Source of the DNA: JAHEFU01 sp020440645
Lineage (GTDB): Bacteria; 4484-113; JAFGCY01
Direction of reading: 5' to 3'
Length of the DNA: 63,448 nucleotides
Assembly (NCBI GenBank): GCA_020440645.1
Contig: JAGRNR010000017.1
Location: forward strand, 1-63,448
This document shows positions 25,278 to 34,684 of the stretch, one piece after another; the stretch's first letter is position 1, and every line of letters begins with the position of its first letter. The notes below the pieces were generated by a model that worked only from the letters and a program-made list of their open reading frames with translations, was not told where the DNA came from and did not search any database. Made by a program: the position numbers and the translations under genes.

Positions 25278-26420
25278 ATGTTCAAGCAAAGCAACATCCT
25301 GGCGCTGCTCGGGGCCGCAGTATTCATTGTGCTGCATGCAGCCAGCCCTGCATCAGCCGCGCCAATGACTGAGCGGAATGAAGGCAACTGGGAGATCAGT
25401 GTGGAGTATCCGCACTTCAACTCCGGCAGCCAGGTCGCCACGCTGGCCAACGCAATCGGCGAAGCTAAGACCCTTGTCGAGTTCCACGACTTCCTCAATG
25501 AGGCGATGCGTGAGATTCCGGAGCTGCGAAGCTACGGATCACCGGCGATGTTCTACCTCGAGGCCAAGCCCGTGGTCACACTGGACATGCCCGGCCTGTG
25601 CAGCGGCTACGTCGAGCGCTATGCGGCGACCGGCGGCGCCAATGGCATGAGCTCTTTCAGTGTGGTGAACTATGCGTTGGATGGCAACCGGCCGCGCGCG
25701 CTTGGGTTGTCAGACTTCTTCCTGCCGGGCACCGACCCGTATGGGACCTGCTACCAGGTTGCCAGGGAGGAACTGCTGGCGCAGGACAGCCCGCCTAGCT
25801 ACGTGTCTGATGGCAGCTGGACGGAATTGAGCCGGGAGCAGATTGACCGATTCGTGCTGGCCCCCGGCGGCATCATGTTCCTGTTCGACAAGGGTGAGCT
25901 CGGCGCCGGGGCGGAAGGCACGGCCAGCGTGATGTGCCCCTGGCAGTCGCTGGATGGAATCAACTACGGCGGTTTGATTGCCCCGCTGTTCAAGTCCAGC
26001 GGTGGCGGGATGACGCCCGCTGACGACCAGCGCTACGACCTCGGCATCCTGCAGGACAAGCAGTGGGTGCTGTATGAGATCCAGTACATGGATGACACGA
26101 AGGAAAGTGCGGCGCAGAACGCTGACGGCAGCCTGGTGGATTCCAGCTGGGTGCAGTTCAATTCCGACAACAGCGTCAGCGGCCGGGCCGGCATCAACAG
26201 CTTCAGCGGCAAGTACACGGTGACTGACAATGGCGGCATCAAGCTCAGCAACCTGGCGATGACCAGGGCGCTGAACCCGGACGGGATTGATGCGCACTTC
26301 GAGCGCTTCATTCCCTCCGTCGTCAGCTGGCATCTCGAGAATGCGGTGCTCTACCTCGACCTGCCGATGGACGGTGGGATCATGGTGTTCATGATGAGCG
26401 GGGTGGACGGCGCGCTGTAG
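25278..26420 (+). CDS. exported DUF3298-like plus META domain protein
   Basis: A 380-residue protein with a signal peptide (MFKQSNILALLGAAVFIVLH, cleavage near ASA). The ATG at 25278 follows AAGAGGGA. The first 220 mature residues resemble the RsiV/DUF3298 type (SVEYPHFNSGSQVATLANAI, FVLAPGGIMFLFDKGELGAGAEG). Residues about 250-378 are a META/HslJ-like domain: WVLYEIQYMDD, VQFNSDNSVSGRAGINSFSG and KLSNLAMTRALNP. META domains occur in heat-shock and motility-associated envelope proteins. The fusion suggests an envelope stress or ligand-binding function, not shown. A terminator follows. Confidence 0.8.
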   Translation: MFKQSNILALLGAAVFIVLHAASPASAAPMTERNEGNWEISVEYPHFNSGSQVATLANAIGEAKTLVEFHDFLNEAMREIPELRSYGSPAMFYLEAKPVVTLDMPGLCSGYVERYAATGGANGMSSFSVVNYALDGNRPRALGLSDFFLPGTDPYGTCYQVAREELLAQDSPPSYVSDGSWTELSREQIDRFVLAPGGIMFLFDKGELGAGAEGTASVMCPWQSLDGINYGGLIAPLFKSSGGGMTPADDQRYDLGILQDKQWVLYEIQYMDDTKESAAQNADGSLVDSSWVQFNSDNSVSGRAGINSFSGKYTVTDNGGIKLSNLAMTRALNPDGIDAHFERFIPSVVSWHLENAVLYLDLPMDGGIMVFMMSGVDGAL

Positions 26421-26446
26421 CGGATTGGCAACAGGAGAATGCAGAC

Positions 26447-26473
26447 AGGCCGGTCCTGCGGGGCTGGCCTTTT
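26447..26473 (+). terminator. intrinsic terminator after the META-domain gene
   Basis: AGGCCGG / CTGGCCT (7-bp stem with one G-T pair) followed by TTTTCT. It reaches the last bases of the convergent photolyase gene. Confidence 0.65.
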
Positions 26474-27997
26474 CTATTCGAGTCCGTCAAGGAAGCTGCG
26501 GGCCAGCGCCAGGATATCAACGCGCTCCGCTTCGTCCATCCTGTCCCATGTGCGGTACATCATCGCCATGCGCGGGTTGGCTGACAACAGGGAGCGGTGG
26601 CGCTCGAGGAAATCCCAGTAGAGGTAGTTGAAGGGGCAGGCGTCCTCCCCTGTGCGCTGCTTCACGTCATAGCGGCAAGAGCGGCAGTAGTCCGACATGC
26701 GCTTGATGTAGCTGCCGCTGGAGGCATAGGGCTTGCTGCCGAGGTAGCCACCGTCGGCGAACTGGCTCATGCCCGTCACGTTTGGCAACTCGACCCACTC
26801 ATAGGCATCGGCATAGACCACGAGGAACCACTCGTTGACATCATCCGGGTGGATGCCGGCCAGCAGCGCGAAGTTGCCCAGCACCATCAGGCGCTGGATA
26901 TGGTGCGCATAGGCATGCTGCCGGGTCTCGCTGACGCACTGCCTGAGGCAGTTCATTTCCGTGTTGCCATCCCAGTAGAACCAGGGCAGGCGGCGCGTGG
27001 CATTCAGCGCATTGAGCTCGCGGTACTGTGGCATGCGCAGCCAGTAAATGCCGCGCACGAACTCACGCCAGCCGATCACCTGCCGGATGAAGCCCTCGAC
27101 GGCATTCAGCGGTGCTCGGCCTTCAAGGTAGGCCTGCTCAGCGGCCAGTGCGCATTCCAGCGGGTCCAGCAGGCCGCAGTTGAGGTACATCGAAATGTGC
27201 GAGTGGTACATCCAGGGCTGGCCGGAAAGCATCGCGTCCTGGTAGTCGCCGAAGTCTGCCAGCCGCTCCGAGATAAAGAGCCCAAGGGCAGCAAGCGCAT
27301 CCCTGCGGGTGACGGCAAAGTGGAATGGTTCGAGATCACCGAAATTGTCCGGGAAGCGTCTGGCAACGAGCTCCAGCACGTCCAGCGTGATCGCATCCGG
27401 CTCAACCATGTGCGGCTGCGGAATCAGCAGGCCGGAGGATGGTGGCCGGCGGTTCTCGCTGTCAAAGTTCCAGCGTCCACCGAGCGGCTGCCCACCTTCC
27501 ATCAGGATGCCGAGTTTCCTGCGCATCTCGCGGTAGAAAAATTCCATGCGCAGCTGCTTCCTGCCCCTGGCCCAGTCCGCGAACTCGTCGAGGGAACAGA
27601 TGAAGCGGCTGTCAGCGAGGATCCCAACGGGCAGGCCGAGCTCGCGTTGCCATTGCAGCATCTCCTGCAGCACGCGGTACTCACCGGGCTGTGTCAGCTC
27701 GACACGTTCAGAGCCATGCCGCTTGATCGCCCGCCGCAGTTCGCCGCCGAGGCTGCCGCTGTTGTCTGGGTCATCGAGGCGGATGTAGTCAACCCGGTAG
27801 CCAGCGGCACGCAGTTCATCTTTAAAGTGGCGCATGGCGGAGAAGATGAAGGCGATCTTCTTCCTGTGGTGCCTGACGTAGCTGGCCTCCTCCAGCACTT
27901 CGCACAGCAGCACGACATCACGCTGCCTGTCAACGCCGGACAGGCTGGGCAGTGAGCGGCTGAGCTGGTCGCCAAGCACGAGGCGCAGGCAGGACAT
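26474..27997 (-). CDS. FeS-type bacterial cryptochrome/photolyase (PhrB-like, probable (6-4) photolyase)
   Basis: A 507-residue flavoprotein that uses light to repair UV photoproducts. The N-terminal Rossmann domain begins LRLVLGDQLS, as in the photolyase-related (DUF523-unrelated) FeS-BCP group. The C-terminal FAD domain includes QVIGWREFVRGIYW and HIQRLMVLGNFALLAGI. Four Cys occur near 349, 437, 440 and 453 (MNCLRQ, YCRSC, ACPFN), the positions of the 4Fe-4S ligands known in Agrobacterium PhrB (C350, C438, C441, C454). The ATG lies six bases after TAGAAT and lacks a ribosome site, so a leaderless transcript is likely. Confidence 0.95.
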   Translation of the reverse strand: MSCLRLVLGDQLSRSLPSLSGVDRQRDVVLLCEVLEEASYVRHHRKKIAFIFSAMRHFKDELRAAGYRVDYIRLDDPDNSGSLGGELRRAIKRHGSERVELTQPGEYRVLQEMLQWQRELGLPVGILADSRFICSLDEFADWARGRKQLRMEFFYREMRRKLGILMEGGQPLGGRWNFDSENRRPPSSGLLIPQPHMVEPDAITLDVLELVARRFPDNFGDLEPFHFAVTRRDALAALGLFISERLADFGDYQDAMLSGQPWMYHSHISMYLNCGLLDPLECALAAEQAYLEGRAPLNAVEGFIRQVIGWREFVRGIYWLRMPQYRELNALNATRRLPWFYWDGNTEMNCLRQCVSETRQHAYAHHIQRLMVLGNFALLAGIHPDDVNEWFLVVYADAYEWVELPNVTGMSQFADGGYLGSKPYASSGSYIKRMSDYCRSCRYDVKQRTGEDACPFNYLYWDFLERHRSLLSANPRMAMMYRTWDRMDEAERVDILALARSFLDGLE

Positions 27998-28003
27998 GCG
28001 GGC

Positions 28004-28009
28004 ATTCTA
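28004..28009 (-). promoter_or_regulatory. -10 element TAGAAT, six bases before the photolyase ATG
   Basis: Minus-strand TAGAAT, then GCCCGC, then ATG. No -35 consensus is evident. Confidence 0.55.
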
Positions 28010-28076
28010 CCGCTGCGGCAGGAGGCCGGACCCAGCCACCATACTTTCATCACATCCCGGCCAGAGAACGTCTGGC

Positions 28077-29447
28077 TCAGCGTACGGCCAGTTCCAGGAA
28101 GGGTCCTGTCAGGAATTCGCAGGAAAACCTTGCCGGGTTGGCAGCCTGGACTGCGTCCATCATCTGCTCAACCAGTTGCATGTGTTCAGCGGCCTCCTGG
28201 TTCTCAACAATGCTGTGATGGGAATTGAACCAGAACCTGAATGGCCCACCGGCGGCTGGATTCGTGCTCAGCTGCTGGGGGCCTCCGATCCGCGAATCGA
28301 GGATCGCCTGCAGTACACGCAGGTCAGGATTGGCGTGCTTGCCATTGCCGCAGAACAGATAGTCGTCCGCAGTCACCCGCCGGCAGAATTCCTCGTCCAG
28401 GTTATGTTCCGAGCCGTGATGCTGCACCTTCAGCACATTCACATGGATGTTGCCATCCTGGTCCAGCCGGTTTATGTGCTCCAGTCCCCGCAGGATATCC
28501 AGGTGGTGCCCGTCGCCGGTCATCAGCACGGTCCTCTCCCTGGTCCGGGTCCGCTCCACCACGAGAAACATCAGGGATGCCAGATTCGCTTCCGTTACCT
28601 TGCTGCGCTTGCCGAGCCCACTGCTGGCCTTACGCATTTCAATTTCAGCATCCAGTTCCAGTTTCAGCGCAGCATCCAGTGCCTGGGCGGCGGGGAACCA
28701 GCTGCCGGTGCCCACGGAATTGCCCATGTCCCCTTCGTCGCGGGCCATCTCGCGCTGCAAGCCGGCGAGTGAAGCCGTATGATTCCTGAGCCAGTCATCC
28801 CACTCATCGCGCAGCCTTTCGAGATCCTCCTGCGCCGGACCGATGATGTAAAACTCCATTTTCCCGACCTTGGCCGGTGCGGCATTCCTGCCGCGAAGCA
28901 GCATCAGCTTGCCATCTGCGGGTTCGTTGACGGGAATGCCGAGCTGCTCGGCCGAGATCCTGTGCCGCAGTTCGATTGCCTGCCTGACGCTCGTTGCCAG
29001 CATGGAGTAGTCATCTGCAATCCCACCCGCCTCGGGAAGCGTGCTCAGGTGGAACAGGGCTGCCCGGGATGCGAGCATCTCTGAGATGCCAACGGCATTC
29101 TCCCCGACCATGTCGCTGAAGGAATTGTGCCAGAATCCGCCGATCTCCGGCATCCGCGGCAGGTCCGGCTCCGGAAAGGAAGGATTGCCGGAGGCATGCT
29201 GGAAGTCATGGACCTTCCACTGGACATGCGCTTCAAGCAGCGAAAGTATCCCGGCAATGTGGTCCTCGTCAATATGGGTGACGCAGACCTTGTCAAGCCT
29301 GTGGCCAGCGATCCGCATTTCCGCCAGCGCCGGGGCGACATGCTCAGCGAATGATGCCGCCATGCCACCGTCCACAAGTACGTGGCGACCGGATGAGCCA
29401 AGCAGGATGCAGTCTCCCTTGTCGGACTGGAACACCTTGATATTCAT
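28077..29447 (-). CDS. cytosolic metallo-beta-lactamase-fold hydrolase, ComEC-C-terminal-like
   Basis: A 456-residue protein with no signal peptide. MBL landmarks: FQSDKGDCILL and LVDGG (first strand and Asp), THIDEDHIAG at about 57-66 (HxHxDH variant beginning T-H-I-D-E-D-H), LMTGDG (Asp ligand) and VQHHGSEHN near 342 (His ligand). The order resembles the MBL domain of DNA-uptake protein ComEC and its free-standing relatives, which may hydrolyse phosphodiesters. An insertion of about 120 residues between the second and third motifs is unrecognised. Its start overlaps the stop of the subtilase gene by four bases, so the two are co-translated. Confidence 0.85.
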   Translation of the reverse strand: MNIKVFQSDKGDCILLGSSGRHVLVDGGMAASFAEHVAPALAEMRIAGHRLDKVCVTHIDEDHIAGILSLLEAHVQWKVHDFQHASGNPSFPEPDLPRMPEIGGFWHNSFSDMVGENAVGISEMLASRAALFHLSTLPEAGGIADDYSMLATSVRQAIELRHRISAEQLGIPVNEPADGKLMLLRGRNAAPAKVGKMEFYIIGPAQEDLERLRDEWDDWLRNHTASLAGLQREMARDEGDMGNSVGTGSWFPAAQALDAALKLELDAEIEMRKASSGLGKRSKVTEANLASLMFLVVERTRTRERTVLMTGDGHHLDILRGLEHINRLDQDGNIHVNVLKVQHHGSEHNLDEEFCRRVTADDYLFCGNGKHANPDLRVLQAILDSRIGGPQQLSTNPAAGGPFRFWFNSHHSIVENQEAAEHMQLVEQMMDAVQAANPARFSCEFLTGPFLELAVR

Positions 29448-31456
29448 GACTTCCTCTCCTGCCTGGTTCCGGCTGTGGCTGCTTCGCGGATGCAGGCCTC
29501 AGGATTGATCCGGCCGAAACCCGCGGAATCCGACCAGCTGAAGTCCATGCCCGGCAGTGGCTGGGCCGTTCGCCTGACAATCCCCTCTATCTGTGCGGCG
29601 GACAGGCCGGGATTTGCGCTGAGCATCAGCGCAGCCACGCCTGCCACATACGGGCTGGCCATGCTGGTCCCTGTCATTGCTATCCAGGGGGAATCGGCGG
29701 CTGCGAATCCATTAGCCGCGATGACGTTCGTCCCCGGGGCCGCCACATCGGGTTTGTGCCTGCCGTCCCGCGTCGGACCCTGGCTGCTTGATATGTTGAT
29801 CCGTTCCGCTGACTCATCCAGGTTCGCCACGCCAAGCACCCGCAGGCCGCAGGCGAGGGAACTGATCGAACTGTTGTCAACATTGGATGCAGGACTGAAG
29901 GAGGAAGGCCAGAACCATCCGTCGGGCCCGAACCTGCGCGGGTCGTCACGCTCAATCCATGCATGGTAGTTCCCGTCGCGCACATCCCGCCCGTGCAGCC
30001 TGACGGTCCAGACCCCGGAAGGGATGCCGACATGCGCGTGGGAGGAGAAATAAGGGGAAAGGAACACACTGATCAGGTTGCAGCCATTGGCATGGTAGTA
30101 GAGCTCGTTGTAGAGGCTGACGAGGCATTTCTCCGGCAGGGCCAGATTCTCAATGTACTCGCCGGGCTCCACCGGGCCGATCCAGCGTTCGCTGCCAGGT
30201 GGCCGCAGTGATACGGCAAACCTGTCCTGCGGCTCGTACCAGACCTCCAGCTCATTCTCGGATCCATCAACTATGCCATTGCCACCCACCACGAGCTCGA
30301 TGTCTCGGTCCAAGCCGGCTGCAGCGATCCTGCCACTTGAATGGATCCGGCCCATGATGAAGCCAAGGTCACCGTCAGCGGACGGAGCCTCCTGGCCACT
30401 GTTTCCGGCGGCAACGCTGACCGCGCGACCCGGCTGGCTGAGCGCATAGTCTATCCAGCGGTTGATTGCCGAACTGGAATCATGCGCGTGTCCGTTGGTA
30501 CCCAGGCTGACGTTTATGGACAGGGCCATGCCCAGCCTGCCGGCAATTGTCAGCAGGTACTCCACGGCGTTGGCAAGGCATGTGCTGTCATAGAAGGACT
30601 GATGGCGGGTCAGGTTGTCACGGTCCAGGTTGATGAGCACACCCGCGATCAGTGCCTGCGGTGCCACACCGGCGTTGCCAGCGGCGATCGATGCCACATG
30701 CGTCCCGTGTGAGCCGGGCTGCATCTGGGATTGCGGCTCCAGGCGGTAGGCCGGGACCCGCAGATTCCGCGCCGCTGCCAGTGCTGCCTGCATATGGCCA
30801 GCGGTGATTTCCGAACCGAACATGCACTTGCCGAACCCCGGGGCCGGCCGGCCGGTGCCACCCTGGTCCCAGATGCTGTGCCAGCGGGTGCTGCCGTCCG
30901 CCCTGATGAAATCCGGATGGGTGAAGTCGAATCCACCGACATCAATGATCCCGATGAGCACACCGGCACCGTTCCCGTGCAGGTCAGAGGCCGCCACGGA
31001 ACGCCGCCTGCCCGGTCCGGAGCCCGTGCTGCGCGAGGACCGCAGGGTCACGGGCAAGCGCAGTGCTTCCCCCGGCTCTATCAGCGCAACCAGCGGATCG
31101 CTGGCCAGTCTGGCGATCTCACGGGGTGACAGCGTCATTACCTCCATGCTGCCTGAACGACGCGAGGATCCGGCCTGCTCGCTGGAATGCCCTGATTCCG
31201 CATGCCGCTGGACAAACACGTTGACAAGATTCACATCATCAAGCTCACTGATCTTCTCGCGCCGGCGAATAGATGGGGCGAAACTTGCGGCGCTTTCCAG
31301 TGGCGCCGGGCTGCCTGCCGAGAGTGGCATGCTCAGCGGGATCATCTCAGCCGCCTGGGCGGCACGTTCGCTGTTCACTTCGGGCCGGGCATTGGCATAC
31401 AAGCGCAGCCTGGGATGCAATTTCGCACTGATTCTGGAATCATCTCTGTTTGACAT
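29444..31456 (-). CDS. S8 subtilisin-family serine protease without signal peptide
   Basis: A 670-residue protein. The catalytic triad is intact: Asp in GVLIGIIDVGG (near 171), His in GSHGTHVASIAAG (near 254) and Ser in GTSMASPYVAGVAALML (near 598). About 165 residues precede the protease domain and contain no hydrophobic signal, so an intracellular enzyme is expected. That segment may act as an inhibitory prodomain. An insertion of about 130 residues before the Ser motif could form a separate beta-sandwich. AAAGGAG precedes the ATG. The downstream MBL gene overlaps it by four bases, so a two-protein system is likely. No ATPase or other partner is in the operon. Confidence 0.92.
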   Translation of the reverse strand: MSNRDDSRISAKLHPRLRLYANARPEVNSERAAQAAEMIPLSMPLSAGSPAPLESAASFAPSIRRREKISELDDVNLVNVFVQRHAESGHSSEQAGSSRRSGSMEVMTLSPREIARLASDPLVALIEPGEALRLPVTLRSSRSTGSGPGRRRSVAASDLHGNGAGVLIGIIDVGGFDFTHPDFIRADGSTRWHSIWDQGGTGRPAPGFGKCMFGSEITAGHMQAALAAARNLRVPAYRLEPQSQMQPGSHGTHVASIAAGNAGVAPQALIAGVLINLDRDNLTRHQSFYDSTCLANAVEYLLTIAGRLGMALSINVSLGTNGHAHDSSSAINRWIDYALSQPGRAVSVAAGNSGQEAPSADGDLGFIMGRIHSSGRIAAAGLDRDIELVVGGNGIVDGSENELEVWYEPQDRFAVSLRPPGSERWIGPVEPGEYIENLALPEKCLVSLYNELYYHANGCNLISVFLSPYFSSHAHVGIPSGVWTVRLHGRDVRDGNYHAWIERDDPRRFGPDGWFWPSSFSPASNVDNSSISSLACGLRVLGVANLDESAERINISSSQGPTRDGRHKPDVAAPGTNVIAANGFAAADSPWIAMTGTSMASPYVAGVAALMLSANPGLSAAQIEGIVRRTAQPLPGMDFSWSDSAGFGRINPEACIREAATAGTRQERKS

Positions 31457-31560
31457 GCTGACTCCTTTGTGTCAGCCGGACGCTTAGCAGTGAAGTCCGG
31501 ATCCTGATGCCATTATAAGCAGCAACATGGAATGTTAACAAGTCCGGGAGGATTCGCTAG

Positions 31561-32778
31561 TTGCAGATGATGCTTACTGCAATCATCATCATTGTTGGCA
31601 CGGCCCTGGCGGCATACCTGATGTTCTCGCGCACACTGCGCCGGAGCACTGACTGGAAGGCGACCGTCACGCCGCTGGCCTCGATCATGGGCAGCGGCTT
31701 CCTCGTCAGCGCGCCGCTGCTCGCCGGCAGTGTCGGCAATTTCTCCCTGCCCAGCATGGCCGGGCTGCTGCTGCTGGCCTATCTGGTCGGCTCCGCGATC
31801 CGCTTCAACATCCGTCACTTCGAACCGATCGAGAACAAGGGCCGCGGCGCTGCACAGGATGTCGGCTGGCTGTCACGTGTGGTGCTGGCCGGGGCCTACT
31901 TCATCACCGTCAGCTACTACCTGCAGCTCTTGGCGGCCTTCGTGCTGAATGCACTCGGTACCCACAGCCAGCTGCTGGCACGCTGCATCAGTACCGGGAT
32001 CCTGCTGTTCATCCTCGTGATCGGCGTCTGGAAGGGACTGGAGCTGTTCGAGGGCCTGGAGCGCTACACCACCGCGCTCAACCTGGCGATGATCGGCGCA
32101 CTGCTGGCCGGGCTGGCGGTGCACAACATCAGCCTGGCAACGACCGGGCAGTGGAGCATGCCGCAACTCAACACTGCGATCGGCATGCACGACCTGCAGG
32201 TGCTGCTCGGGATGCTGATCATCGTGCAGGGCTTCGAAACCTCGCGCTACCTCGGCGATGAGCATCCGGCGGAGCAGCGCATCCGCACGATGCGCAATGC
32301 ACAGCTGATCTCCAGCGTGATCTACCTGCTGTTCATCGGGCTGGTGACGGTGCTGTTCCACTCCGGGCTGGGCAGCGACGTGACGGCAATCATCGGGATG
32401 GTGCAGCCGGTCTCAGTGGTGCTGCCGGCGCTGATCCTCGTGACGGCGATCGGCAGCCAGTTCAGTGCGGCGGTGGCTGACAACGCCGGCGCCGGCGGGC
32501 TGGTGGAGGAACTGTCGCTCGGCCGCCTGCCGCAGCGTTACGCCTACCTGCTGATATCGGTGGTGACGATCACCCTGACCTGGCTGACGAACGTGAATGC
32601 GATCATCGCCTATGCCTCGCGCGCCTTCGCTGTGTATTACACCCTGCAATGCCTGGTGGCCCTGCTGGTGGCGGCCGGGGACGGGAAGATCACCGGGCGG
32701 CACTGGCGCATCGCGCTTTACGGAGCGCTGGCACTGGCCTGCGCGGCGGTGGCGGTGCTGAGCATCCCGGCCGGCTGA
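31561..32778 (+). CDS. polytopic membrane protein, LeuT/APC-like transporter
   Basis: A 405-residue integral membrane protein with about eleven hydrophobic segments. PLASIMGSGFLVSAPLLAGSVG near residue 40 has the unwound Gly-Ser-Gly pattern of helix 1 in amino-acid permease-like transporters, and GFETSRYLGDEHP with AVADNAGAGGL (helix 8-like) adds to a LeuT-fold guess. The substrate is unknown. GGGAGG lies nine bases before the TTG used here. An ATG two codons further in is possible. It is divergently oriented to the subtilase operon. Confidence 0.7.
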   Translation: MQMMLTAIIIIVGTALAAYLMFSRTLRRSTDWKATVTPLASIMGSGFLVSAPLLAGSVGNFSLPSMAGLLLLAYLVGSAIRFNIRHFEPIENKGRGAAQDVGWLSRVVLAGAYFITVSYYLQLLAAFVLNALGTHSQLLARCISTGILLFILVIGVWKGLELFEGLERYTTALNLAMIGALLAGLAVHNISLATTGQWSMPQLNTAIGMHDLQVLLGMLIIVQGFETSRYLGDEHPAEQRIRTMRNAQLISSVIYLLFIGLVTVLFHSGLGSDVTAIIGMVQPVSVVLPALILVTAIGSQFSAAVADNAGAGGLVEELSLGRLPQRYAYLLISVVTITLTWLTNVNAIIAYASRAFAVYYTLQCLVALLVAAGDGKITGRHWRIALYGALALACAAVAVLSIPAG

Positions 32779-32891
32779 GCTGAGCACAGGCCTGTGGACA
32801 AGCCCAGGTTTTCCGGCTGCAACTAATTGCCCGGCGGGTTACTCTAATGGCCGGGCTGCCTCTTCCAGACTGCAGTCCGGGAGACGCGAAA

Positions 32892-34673
32892 TTGCAGAAG
32901 CCGAGAATCGCATTCAGTCCAGTGCTGGCCACGGTCCTCCTGTGTCTTGCGGCCACGTCATGCGGCGGACGGGCCAGTTCCGTTGAAGCCTCCGCTGCGG
33001 TGGACACTGCACAGTCCGGCATGCCCGCCGGCTTCAGCCTCGATGCACCGGCCGAGATCCTGCGCGGAGCATCAGCGGGCAATGAGGACTACCTGCCGCT
33101 GCACCTCGGCTCTGAGTTCGCGGCCGCGCTGCCCCATAATCGCTGCACTGTGTTCGCAGATGAGGCGATCCTCGAACCGGCCTGGGGCGGGGAAACGCGC
33201 ACCGGGGATGGGCTGGCATACTGCATCTACCGCATGCAGGCCGCTGCGGACAGCCAGTCCGCCGTGCTTGAGCTCACATGGAGCGGACTCCCGCCGGCCG
33301 GCGGGACTTGCTTCATCGGACTTGCCAACTGGGACAGCGGCCGCTGGCAATGGCAGGCCCTGCCGGCGGATGACAAGCTGCAGCTTGCTGACATGTCCAG
33401 CCTGGCGGACCAGTCGCAGCATTGCCTGGCAACGGTCCTGCTGACAGGGCAGACGGCATGCGTGCTGGCGGAGATCAGCCTGTCGGAGCCACCTGCCGTG
33501 CTGAGCTACCCGATCGTGGACAGCGGGCAGGACACGAGCCATGATGTGAACGGCCAGCTGGTCAATCCCCTGCCCGGCCAGCCCTTCCACGGCCAGGATG
33601 CGCAGTATGACGGGCTGCAGCCCAGCTACACGGACAATGGCGACGGCACCATCACTGACAACAACACCGGACTGATGTGGGTGCAGACCCCTAACAACCT
33701 GCAGAAGGTGACCTATGCACAGACCGCGGGAATCGCAGCCGGCCTGAACACTGGTGGCTACACCGACTGGCGCGTGCCGACGATCAAGGAGCTGTACTCG
33801 CTGATAGATTTCCGTGGCAAGACCGGGATGAGCGCCGCGGATGGCGTTCCCTACATTGACACCAGTTACTTCGACTTCATCTATGGCGACGAAAGCCAGG
33901 GCGAGCGCCACATTGATGCACAGTACTGGAGCTCGACGCAGTACGTCAGCACCACAATGGACGGGGCAGTGACGAACTTCGGCGTGAACTTCGCGGATGG
34001 CCGGATCAAGGGCTACGGCCTGACCGACCCCTTCAACCAGCCGATGCGGCAGTTCCTGCGCTGTGTGCGCGGCAACCCGCAGTATGGCATCAACCAGTTC
34101 ACTGACAACGGTGACGGCACCATCACCGACGAGGCAACGGGCCTGGACTGGATGCAGCTTGACAGCGGATCTTTCGACGCCGGCCCGCGTGGCGATGGCA
34201 CGCTGAACTGGCAGGAGGCGCTGGCCTGGGCGGAGAACCTGGAGTACGCCGGCCACAGCGACTGGCGCCTGCCGAATGCCAAGGAACTGCAGAGCATCGT
34301 GGACTACAGCCGCAGCCCGGCAACGACCGCATCGGCGGCGATTGACCCGCTGTTCGAAAGCACGCCGATCATGGATGAAGGTGGCAGCCTGGACTGGGCC
34401 CAGTACTGGAGCAGCACCAGCCACTTCGACGGCCAGCCCGAGCTGCTTGGCAACCGGGCCTGCTACGTCTGCTTCGGTGAAGGCCAGGGCTTCATGGAGG
34501 TGCCGCCCGGCAGCCAGCAGTACCAGTTCTGGGACGTGCATGGGGCCGGCTGCCAGCGCAGTGACTTAAAGGACGGCGACCCGGCAGACTACCCGCACGG
34601 CTTCGGCCCGCAGGGTGACGTGCAGCGGATCTTCAACATGGTGCGCTGCGTGAGCGGCGGCCTGCTGGACTGA
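32892..34673 (+). CDS. GRW-domain lipoprotein with two DUF1566 domains
   Basis: A 593-residue protein. I chose the TTG at 32892 because GGGAG lies about nine bases upstream and the product then starts with a clean lipoprotein signal (MQKPRIAFSPVLATVLLCLA, lipobox ATSC). An ATG at 32847 adds 15 residues. The shared domain lies at about 110-200 (AYCIYRMQ, CFIGLANWDSGRWQW). Two DUF1566 (Lcl C-terminal, C-lectin-like) domains follow, each opening with TDNGDGTITD and then TGLMWVQ or TGLDWMQ, with TDWRVPTIKEL / SDWRLPNAKEL and YWSST. The last domain contains four Cys near its end. Binding to a cell surface or sugar is inferred. Confidence 0.85.
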   Translation: MQKPRIAFSPVLATVLLCLAATSCGGRASSVEASAAVDTAQSGMPAGFSLDAPAEILRGASAGNEDYLPLHLGSEFAAALPHNRCTVFADEAILEPAWGGETRTGDGLAYCIYRMQAAADSQSAVLELTWSGLPPAGGTCFIGLANWDSGRWQWQALPADDKLQLADMSSLADQSQHCLATVLLTGQTACVLAEISLSEPPAVLSYPIVDSGQDTSHDVNGQLVNPLPGQPFHGQDAQYDGLQPSYTDNGDGTITDNNTGLMWVQTPNNLQKVTYAQTAGIAAGLNTGGYTDWRVPTIKELYSLIDFRGKTGMSAADGVPYIDTSYFDFIYGDESQGERHIDAQYWSSTQYVSTTMDGAVTNFGVNFADGRIKGYGLTDPFNQPMRQFLRCVRGNPQYGINQFTDNGDGTITDEATGLDWMQLDSGSFDAGPRGDGTLNWQEALAWAENLEYAGHSDWRLPNAKELQSIVDYSRSPATTASAAIDPLFESTPIMDEGGSLDWAQYWSSTSHFDGQPELLGNRACYVCFGEGQGFMEVPPGSQQYQFWDVHGAGCQRSDLKDGDPADYPHGFGPQGDVQRIFNMVRCVSGGLLD

Positions 34674-34684
34674 ACTGCAGCGCA

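Noticed and set aside
33072..34541. 489-codon open frame opposite the DUF1566 lipoprotein
   Set aside because: Antisense shadow. The plus strand carries duplicated DUF1566 motifs.
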